From positions 62,001 through 126,000 of the forward strand of contig CAJNDT010006187.1 in assembly GCA_905221615.1 (NCBI GenBank): a stretch of 64,000 bases of DNA. The letters run 5' to 3'. The position numbers were made by a program, and so were the translations under genes. Within the stretch, counting starts at the first letter, position 1; the number at the start of each line of letters is the position of its first letter. The DNA comes from Symbiodinium sp. CCMP2592. Its lineage: Eukaryota > Sar > Dinophyceae > Suessiales > Symbiodiniaceae. Shown here piece by piece: positions 56,346 to 64,000 of this stretch. A model generated the notes under the pieces. That model worked only from the letters and a program-made list of their open reading frames with translations, searched no databases and was not told where the DNA came from.

Positions 56346-56854
56346 GTGCCAAACGTGTGTAACCCTATCCATCATGAGGAAACGAAGGATGAAACGAACA
56401 AAGACTCACACACAAGCACGCAAATAACATTTGACAGATTTTCCAATCTGCAAAAAAGGTATCAAAGGCTGTCGTAGTCTGGCAATGCGAAGACTCCTGA
56501 CAATGACACTGCCATGAAGTTGCCATGATACGCCCTTGCCGTGAGGCCATGGGACGCACGGATGTTGAAGGGCTGTGGCATGAATCTGTTGTTAGGATCC
56601 GGAGTACAGCTAGGCAGCATGAGTGTTTTCCTTATCGGGGTACCTTAAAAGGGGTCCTGATAATATGGATCCTACCATTTAGGGTAGTATATGAGGGTCC
56701 CCTATTTATGATCCTTATCCAACATTGGCGGCACAGAATGCCAAAGGCAGGCTCAGAATCCCGAGTCCGCATCCGACGCGCGAATAGTGTGTTCCTTAAG
56801 GATGGACGAGAAGATAGACAAGCTCGAGGAGTGCCGGGCTGGGCTTGTAATGGT

Positions 56855-56876
56855 GTATACATATATACATATATAC

Positions 56877-56909
<33 letters not shown>

Positions 56910-56965
56910 TATGTATATGCAGGGGGGCGGGGGTGACCATGTATATATATATATATATATATCAC
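56855..56965. repeat. (TA)n / TATACA microsatellite
   Basis: AT-rich dinucleotide repeat in two blocks separated by a G-rich 18-bp spacer. Confidence 0.9.
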
Positions 56966-57109
56966 ACCGGTATACTATATAGACTATTACCATAGGGAAG
57001 TATAGGATGTTACTTTATTGAAGAGTCGGTTTAGGCCGGCCACTACAGAGAAAGCAACTTCGGTTGGCTGAAGCCTTTGTCGAATTTGATTCTTTAACTG
57101 TCTGTAGCC

Positions 57110-57406
57110 ATGGACGTTCTGTCTGCGTTTGAGTACATTGAATACGTGTTGTTGATCTCTGAGATGCTGCATGTTCCATGTCTAGAGAGACTTCAAGAAG
57201 AGCCCGATGTCGGTCAGCATCCCAGCCCGAAGGACCGGTTCCTGAGCGGCGCCGCTTGGCCTATGTCAGATTTGGGAGGGCTCCATCGGCTTTGGGGATC
57301 AGCCGAGCCGCATAACTTTGTGCAAGGTCGGGCTATCCGAGGAACTTTAACAAGAGAAAGCACACGGAACTTGAAGAGGCTACTGCGAAGGGTCCCTGGA
57401 GAATAG
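57110..57406 (+). CDS. Possible small ORF, unrecognised
   Basis: A 98-codon ORF starts MDVLSAFEYIEYVLLISEML and ends KRLLRRVPGE before TAG. The composition is protein-like; no family, signal or partner exon is recognised. Confidence 0.32.
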   Translation: MDVLSAFEYIEYVLLISEMLHVPCLERLQEEPDVGQHPSPKDRFLSGAAWPMSDLGGLHRLWGSAEPHNFVQGRAIRGTLTRESTRNLKRLLRRVPGE

Positions 57407-57409
57407 CAT

Positions 57410-58122
57410 CCCATGCAGCAAGATGCGGAACCTCTGAGGGTTTAGGGGAGCCGTGATCCGCAGATCATCGCAGATCCGAGGAGCTCCAAAACCTCGTGGT
57501 CCCGTTGCCCTCTGCTCCCGTGGTGCCTGCGGCCTCGAAGGCCGGCTTAGGAAGCTCCGATGGAACGGTTGCGCAAGTTGCCTAGTGCTTTGATGGCTTT
57601 AGTAGCTGCTGTAGATTAGTGCTGCTGCAAGCCTGCTGATTCGAAGACGCCGTATTGCAAGCACCATCAAGCACAGGAAGAAGTCTTCTTGCTGCGGCTG
57701 AATCTGCTTCCCTCGAGCTTGTGCAAGCCTATCCGCCCCGCATGCCCTGTCGGCCACTCGAAGTTCTGTTGGTGCTCCGAAAACTAAGAGCGATCCTCGA
57801 TAGACCCAGCATGCCCAAGCATCCTCGCACGGACACACCACGGTCATCCTTGTCCTGCTTAAGGTCCTAGTATGTCTGCACTGTGTCAACTTCTGGTCCT
57901 GTGGTTGGTTCTTTTGCAGGTCCACTTCTTGCAGGGCAAACCATCGACTCCCGCATGCATCTTTGAGCAGCCTACGATTTGGGTCTGGCTTACAGCTGCG
58001 CGCTCCGGGTGTGGGACCAATGGGTGACCAGGGCTTCATTAGCCGTCTTGCCTCTTTCGTCTACGTCTACAGCCCGCACGGGTACCTAGGCTGGTTCTTG
58101 CAGCCCACTTGGCTCGATCCTC
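57410..58122. other. Stretch with weak ORFs only
   Basis: 57,655-57,870 plus (SLLAAAESASLELVQAYPPR) could be an exon; the minus ORF over 57,599-58,039 looks like its shadow. No repeat or RNA gene. Confidence 0.35.
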
Positions 58123-59699
58123 ATGTCAGGCATGGATGTCATGCATCGCCAAGCTTCACACATTCGATCCAGCAGCCCATCTCAAGCTCCCCAAAACACC
58201 ACAAAACCCAAGAGAAGCTGGATGGACTCTGCCGGCGACGCGCAAGCGCTGTGCGCCCAGTTGGAGCTGAGCCGGGAGGCCACCCCCTTCGGGAGCCGAC
58301 GCGAGCAAAGTGTTCTTCTTTGTTGTTGTGGGGAGGGCCCCACAATCCCTACACCCCGCAGAGCTGCTGCAGGCTTTCGAGGCTGATGAAGCGGCGCGGG
58401 CAGAGGCCCTCATGCGCGAGGTGGGGCTCCTGGATGAACCAGACTTGTCGGAGCCCGTGCCCGAAGTGAATGCGGCGGAGTCCGACCTCGTGAAGCAGGC
58501 GGAGCGCTTCCTCCTGCCCTTTGTTACAGATGCCAGCATGCCCAGTCAGACGAGCACAACTTCTCCGAATCCTTCGCACGTGGCAGCTCCTGGCCAACTG
58601 CCAGCACCACTGCTGGACGCGGCGCCACCACCGCAGTCGCCAAGCTCTCCTTTGATAGACGGAGACGGAGAGGGAGAGCTACCACCGCTGTCGCCACGGC
58701 GGGAGCCGCCGGGCCCGGCGGGCCGAGAAGAGGCCGCTGGCCAGGAATCGCTCACCTTCGACGTCGCAAGCGAGCTCAGAAGGGCGCCTCCGCATGGTGA
58801 GCCACGTTGTGCCGCGGCGGCGGCGATCCCGCCGCAAGAGGAGTCTGAGTCCGGGGATGGCCGTTCGCCATCACTGGAGCTACGGTCGCCGCCGAAGGCT
58901 AAGCGGGTTCAGCCCAAGGCCAAGACGCAGATTCTTCATCCTTCGGAGGCCGCCCCGGCGAAAGTTGAAGGCTTTAAGGTGAGAGGGACGCCGCAAGGAA
59001 ATGCTGGGACTAGGACTAATATGGACAAGGCATAGCATCGGCTAAGTATCCAGACTGGGGTTCTGCATTTCAGAATAGGACCTAGCTCCGGACTGTGACA
59101 GGTCGAGCATCCAAGCTGGGGTTGACCTCTTTTGGCTTGTCACCCGGTTTTGCCACCCTTATGTAACATCCGACGGATATTGCGACTTGGTATGTATCGA
59201 ACGTGAGGCAGACTCTTTATGGTACGATGCGACTCAAAGCGGTGCTCTGGGGCCACGGGTACTCGTTTCACAGAGCAACACACTTGAACAAGTGCCAGGG
59301 TCAACATGCAGATTCGCTCGGTACGTGAATCTCTGTGGGTCTGGGTAAACCACATCTGAGAGAATCAACGCTCAGCATGCAGATTTCGGCATCACACAAA
59401 GAACTAGCGTCTCCTGCCTAAAGAATCGACGTCGGTGAGATGCAGTGAGGTTTTTGAGGCATCCGGCATTGACACAGGCCTGTCGCATAGGCAGGGGTTT
59501 TCACGAAAGTCTCTAGGATCTTTGATGCACAGTCTTGCTACAGACGCGTTGTTTGCAACCAGCCCCAGTGACTAACAGCCCCTAGATGCAGTTGTTTTTT
59601 GTCTCCTTACCACATTCTTCCAAGAAGGATGAGGACGCAGCTCTCTTGCTCCTGCCCCCTGCAGAGCGCAAGCGGAGGCGGATCGAATTGCTGACGCAG
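58123..59699 (+). CDS. Disordered Ser/Pro/Glu-rich protein, at least three exons
   Basis: ATG at 58,123 follows a TTGCAG acceptor-like site by 22 bases. Exon 1 (58,123-58,309) is spliced through a 52-nt GT-AG intron to exon 2 (58,362-58,978), with phases matching. Exon 2 starts with a charged helix (LLQAFEADEAARAEALMREV) and then is Pro/Ser/Glu-rich (PPLSPRREPPGPAGREEA). It ends at a consensus TTTAAG|GTGAGA donor. A phase-0 exon at 59,625-59,699 (KDEDAALLLLPPAERKRRRI) is the likely continuation, ending at CAG|GC. Total so far about 293 residues; 3' end unknown. No known domain; the protein appears mostly disordered with basic patches. Confidence 0.55.
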
Positions 59700-61568
59700 G
59701 CCTGGCTCTTCTTGGGCTTCTGTGGCTCGCGGGGCTGTGCTTGTCGGGTCTTGATGGTGCTTGTGTGGCGAAGGTCGATGAGAGATTTTGGTAACCGCTC
59801 AGCCCATGCTTGCCTTGCTGCTTGATGGAGGCTGAAGACGAGGCGTTGATCAAGCGACAACTTCTTGAGAAGATGGTGCCCGTGCTCGCACTTAGAAACA
59901 CTTTGACAGGAAGGTCCGCAGAAACCATGGGGAACTGCCAGAAGTAACGGGATTTGTTGAAGCTGCTTGCATCGCCGACGTTCTCGTGACGAGAGGCATG
60001 CTTGGCGCAGGCCGCTCATGGTCACTCCGCTGCATTTCAGAGTCGAGTGCAGCGTCTCATTCTTCGGCTTGACGCTATCTCGCCGGGGGACATGCCTTGT
60101 TCTACCATGCCTTGTTGTGTCATGTCGCTTCGGGTTTGAAGCCTTATCCCAAGCGCTACGTTTCTAAAGGGTTTACTTGCCTGCTCAGAAGATATGCACG
60201 ACCTTCGAGCCGTAGATACAAGAGGCCGCCGTCCTACGTCAGTGTTTTTAGTCCGCGTGTGTAGGGATACACTTTTCAACTGTGTACAGCTCCTGGTGTG
60301 TGTGTTACATCAGCCATGCAGGTGTGCAGCGTAGACTTTCGACTATACGGTTCCTGTCGTAAGCATTCAGAGCGTGGCATCACCCACAAGAAAAGCAAAA
60401 TACAAGAGGTGAAGTGCCAGAAGAGCACCTGGAAATGCCATTTGCTGGACCTGACGTTCAATGGGACGAGGCTGCCTGAACAACACGTTCCTTCGTAGTG
60501 CTTCAAAGCCGCTGCATACAGAGGGAGCGATGCCTCGTTCCCGCCTGTGTTCTGCCGTCGTTTCGGAGGGTTTCAGGCCTTTAGGTGACGTGTTACAGGT
60601 CTTGTGCCGTTATGTTGTTTCTGAGTGTTTCGGTGACAGGTCGGGGTGCAGGATGGGGGCATGGGCGAGACGGGGCGGCGGGTGGTATTTCTTTTCGTGA
60701 GAGCAGCTGCCACGTCACTTCTCGCTGGTGCGGCTTCTGCTTTCAGTGACCCTGGCAGTGATATCATGGCAGCGTGCTCAGGCGTTGAAGCAGACTTGGT
60801 TTCACTATTCCTGCCCACATCGGCTGTCGAAACTGGAGAGAAGCCTACCCTGCCCAACAAAAGTAAAGGCCAGCCGTCTGCAACCTCGCCCGAAAGCAAG
60901 GGAGCTCTGCTGAGGGAAACTGCAATTAAATGCCCTCGACCTTCCACTCTCCTCCCGTAAGCCTCAACCCCTCTTCAACACTCCTGAGATGCTTCATGTC
61001 CCCCCGTTGTACGACGCAGTACAGAATGCCCAGTGCTTCCTCAGATTGCATTGAATTTCCTACATAGGAGCTGATTTCAGACATGTCTCCGTAAGCAACT
61101 AGGGTCTTATGCGGTGGGCTGCTGCAGATGCAGTGGTTGCCAGTCGAAGCCCGCAAGTGGAGGAGCCATCTCATACCACAACCGATGGTGCAGCCGTTAC
61201 AGACCTCGTGGACAGCATCGAGCAAGAGGAACCGAGGCAACTGCATTGCAAACTCTGAGATGTGTGATATGCGATTATGCTGTATGGTCGTCCATGGCAG
61301 CCCTACGCATCCACACGTGCTGAAGTCTGGGACAGTTCTGAGGTCCAGAACCCCTGAGCCCTTGAATCCCTGAACCCCGAAGGCTCCCACCCCTCCCACC
61401 CGGCTCGGCGAGGGCCAGGGAAGACGAGCAAAGCCGGCAGCTCTCCGAACTGAAGGCACAGAAGGGGCTGAAAGGGTTGGGGTTTGCATCTCCATGTCTT
61501 GCTCCGGGATGTTGACAGAGCCGTGCTACAGCTCAGGGCTTTGCGGCCTGCAGTGATAAGTGGCGATC
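59700..61568. other. Stretch with weak ORFs only
   Basis: 60,646-60,960 plus (GVEADLVSLFLPTSAVETGE) may be an exon; 60,926-61,495 minus has no motif. No repeats of note. Confidence 0.35.
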
Positions 61569-62267
61569 ATGCCACTGGGTAGCAACGTCGCCATGGTTTT
61601 GTACCGTTGGGTGGATCACCGCCGAGCGGCTCGTGCGGTGGTCGTTGCAGTGCTTCTCATGCTGGCCCGCCTGTGGCATTTCATGCAACGACGAGTACAC
61701 GGTGTGCACCGCATAAATTTTCCGTTCAAGACTTTGCTTCCGCAACCTCCAGCAGAAGCACCCGAGTCAGCTTCTTGTCACGCCAATGACTGTGGGCAGC
61801 ACGAATTGAAAGCAGAGGCCCCTGAAGTCTTCTCCGTGGTTTACGAGTGCATGAATTTCCGGGTCGGGGACTTTGTGACCTATCCTGACGCCCACCGTGG
61901 GCAGATTACGGCCATTGATGAGGATGGGGACCTGATCGTACGTACCGACCACGGCCGCAAGGCTGTCTGGTACGTAAGCAAATGCAGCAAATCCCTCAGC
62001 GAGGGGGACCGAGTCCGATACTCATGTGGAGCAGTGGCTCACGTTGTGGATTTCGATGAGGACGGTGATTTGTACGTTCAGAAGACAGATGGATCCAGCG
62101 CACGCTGGTATGTTTCAAAATCGACACGACTTCTCAGCGTCGGAGATGCAGTGAAGTACGTCAGTGGTGACATGGCAACCGTCATCGGCTTTGATTCGGA
62201 CGGGGACGTCCTGATCACCACACCTGGTGGCCGCAGGGCCACCTGGTTCGCGAGCAAGTGCCTCTGA
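61569..62267 (+). CDS. Membrane-anchored protein with three SH3-like repeats
   Basis: An uninterrupted 232-codon ORF starts at ATG 61,569 (the upstream in-frame GTG at 61,560 is a less likely start). Residues 20-38 form one hydrophobic helix after a basic stretch, suggesting a signal anchor. From residue 97 to the end, three 45-residue repeats follow a pattern VGDxVxY..G..A.V..FDxDGDL.V.T..GR.A.WYVSK. The third repeat ends exactly at the stop codon. The 'DEDGDL ... W' pattern resembles the small SH3-like repeats of Mind bomb/HERC2-type proteins; binding partner unknown. Three near-identical repeats imply internal duplication. Intron-free, unlike most genes in the window. Confidence 0.8.
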   Translation: MPLGSNVAMVLYRWVDHRRAARAVVVAVLLMLARLWHFMQRRVHGVHRINFPFKTLLPQPPAEAPESASCHANDCGQHELKAEAPEVFSVVYECMNFRVGDFVTYPDAHRGQITAIDEDGDLIVRTDHGRKAVWYVSKCSKSLSEGDRVRYSCGAVAHVVDFDEDGDLYVQKTDGSSARWYVSKSTRLLSVGDAVKYVSGDMATVIGFDSDGDVLITTPGGRRATWFASKCL

Positions 62268-63329
62268 TTTTATCAAGTATTATCATTCCTCCTCACTTCT
62301 CTTTTCTGTGTATGATGCGATGAATATACAAACCAACACCGATGCCAATATTGCAGCGTCGTCGATTGTTTTCATGCTTTCGTTTCACCTGCTTGGCCAC
62401 GGCTTGGAGACAGCCAATGCAGAAATCGCTGGGTATTGACGCACACCTGTGTTGTGAGCGAGCAGCCCTTTGTGGCGGTACGTCTCAAAAGGAGCTTCAC
62501 CCTTGCTGCATTGCTGTCTGGGCACTTCGACATTTGTCCGATATCTCGATGTCAATGAGCTCAGTTCTATATCGTAAGCTGATGCATCAATGATTGCTTC
62601 TTAGAAGATGTGATCCCCCGCCATGGTCTAGTGAGGGGGTGGGCTTCAGAACTGCGATCGCCAAACAAAGGCCCGGCTTATTGGATATGCAATCAATCAC
62701 CACCGCAGTTGAGGGGGCTGGTTTGCGAAATGGTGTGATAAACCGCCATCGCCTGATGTCGAGAGGTGCATTAAAGACACGGATCAAACGACATCGCATG
62801 AAGAACTGTCAGAAACTCCCGCTATCACTTATTTAGACGGGCCGGTTCACGAGACACGATCTACCACGGTCGCCACATGAGGTTTAGGGTTAGGGTTATA
62901 TGTGGCTTCGGGATTTGGGCATGATCTAATCGGCGAGCCCAAAGCTGCAGGCTGAGGCGCGTTGCGTTCCAGGTCATCGTGGTGTCAAAGGTATCTTTGC
63001 TTTCCATGGGTGCCGGTTTGCGATGCATCCGCAGCCTGTTGTCTTCGTCATCTCACAGAGGATTCTGGGGCCCGTCATGACGTCATACAATGTCATTATT
63101 TCACAGTAAGACCTTGTGGAACAACGAAATAGTTCTAGAGTCTAGAGGACAGCTCAGGAGCCAACATTCTTGAGTGTTGACCGTTGACCACTCCTCAATG
63201 AAACACTCAAGTCCCTGACAGGCGAAACTGCGCGGCCTGAAGCAACACCTTGAGGTGGCCACTGCCGAAACATTATTCAGGATTGAAGTCCTGAGCCTGT
63301 CGGGAGGGTTTCTCGACGCAACTTTGCCA
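62268..63329. other. Spacer with a short telomere-like tract
   Basis: GGTTTAGGGTTAGGGTTA lies at 62,881-62,898. No gene supported. Confidence 0.4.
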
Positions 63330-63560
63330 GCAATGTGGATCGCAGCCTCTCGCGGAAATGTGGCAGGCGGACAAAGACTATCTGCCGAAGCTTGCGTTCA
63401 ACATCCACAAGAAGGTGGGAAGATTGGAGCTCACATCGAGTCTTTTCGAAAAGAGGCTTTGATCAGCGCTGCGGGGTACGGTCTGAAAGTCAGCCTGTTC
63501 GCGCAGGTGCTGAGTCGAGGATCGCCGGACAAAGTTTCGTACCCGGTCCTGCAGGTGTTC
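63330..63560 (+). CDS. Probable exon, unrecognised
   Basis: One plus frame contains LAEMWQADKDYLPKLAFNIH and KKVGRLELTSSLFEKRL up to a TGA near 63,460. Another contains LFAQVLSRGSPDKVSYPVLQ ending at CAG|GTGTTC (63,557). Both look coding; an intron between them may switch frame, but I could not fix its ends. Confidence 0.38.
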
Positions 63561-63721
63561 AGCAACTCGGTCTGCACCGTAGCCATGCAGATAGCTGCAA
63601 AGACGGAGGGAGTGTGAATCTGCATTCCGAGCGGGAGGCCCTGGAAGAAGTCATACTAGTCACGTGCTCCTGCTATCGAACATCAACAATCTACCCCCTG
63701 ACACCTGCGACCAACTGCTGG

Positions 63722-64000
63722 CTGCCACTGCTGCTGACAGTACTAGTACTAGTGCTAGTACCAGCGAGTACCAGCAACAGTGGCAGTAGAAGTAGCAGCA
63801 GCCGTAGCGGTAGCGGTAGCAGCAGCAGCAGGAGGAGTAGGAGCAGGAGCAGGAGCAGTAGCAATGGCAGTGGCAGTGGCAGTGGCAGTGGCGGTGGCGG
63901 TGGCGGTGGCAGCTGCAGTGGCAGGAGCAGCAGCAGCGGCAGCAGGAGCAGGAGCAGTACCAGTACCAGTACCAGTACTAGTACCAGCCAGGACGAGTGC
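63722..64000. repeat. AGT/AGC/GGT triplet repeat at the window edge
   Basis: Degenerate AGT/AGC units, then GGCAGT and GGCGGT units, then AGTACC units continuing past the end of the window. Confidence 0.88.

Noticed and set aside
56630..56730. Possible second MITE with GGGGTACC/GGGTCCCC segments
   Set aside because: Some sequence resembles the 50.1-kb MITE, but I could not pair the arms convincingly or find a target duplication.
1..64000. Spliced-leader relics upstream of genes
   Set aside because: I looked for the conserved end of the dinoflagellate spliced leader (TTTTGGCTCAAG) on both strands and found only short partial matches such as GGCTCAAG near 24.1 and 25.8 kb.

Overview
The window looks like nuclear DNA of a dinoflagellate, most likely a Symbiodiniaceae-type alga. 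Reasons seen directly: many short introns with GC (sometimes GT, possibly GA) donors and AG|G acceptors; small exons carrying coding signal that long ORFs miss; interspersed TTTAGGG-like telomeric debris; very large trinucleotide repeats inside introns and spacers; and protein families I associate with these algae (a membrane protein with a TIR-like fold, delta-class carbonic anhydrase, Cys-rich 'WCC' modules, a divergent cytosine-5 methyltransferase). No rRNA, tRNA or CRISPR array was recognised.

The centre of interest is 15,773-34,143: an 18,371-bp segment bounded by about 48-bp terminal inverted repeats (both arms share a 7-G run and an 11-G run at the same spacing) and by a 5-bp direct repeat, TCATT, on either side. 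The segment lies between two same-strand paralogous genes (13.6-15.3 kb and 35.0-37.5 kb). All of its recognisable coding exons point leftwards. The right-hand gene (29.6-34.0 kb) encodes a cytosine-5 DNA methyltransferase-like protein (Pro-Cys motif IV, ENT motif VI, motifs VIII and X). The rest (16.3-29.2 kb) encodes one or more large proteins I cannot name, with NLS-like tracts at both ends. GATAAG-rich repeats lie just inside both ends and as a long minisatellite near the centre. I read this as a giant cargo-carrying DNA transposon that inserted between tandem duplicates.

Left of the element: 0-12 kb is mostly non-coding, with an exon carrying the TruA/PUS catalytic signature at 1.66 kb, two linked unknown exons before it, Cys-rich exons at 9.8-11.8 kb and large microsatellites. 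The two paralogs flanking the element encode multi-pass membrane proteins in which TIR-like motifs are separated by membrane segments. The left copy lacks three introns that the right copy has, at exactly corresponding codons.

Right of the element: a decayed minus-strand fragment (40.9-41.9 kb), small secreted or unknown genes (42.3-43.9 kb), a secreted delta-class carbonic anhydrase gene in at least 11 exons (44.4-49.3 kb), a 102-bp MITE with a 4-bp target duplication (50.1 kb), scattered unknown exons (52-60 kb) and a clean single-exon gene for a membrane-anchored protein with three SH3-like repeats (61.6-62.3 kb). Exon boundaries are hand-read; those with phase continuity are stated as such, the rest are approximate.
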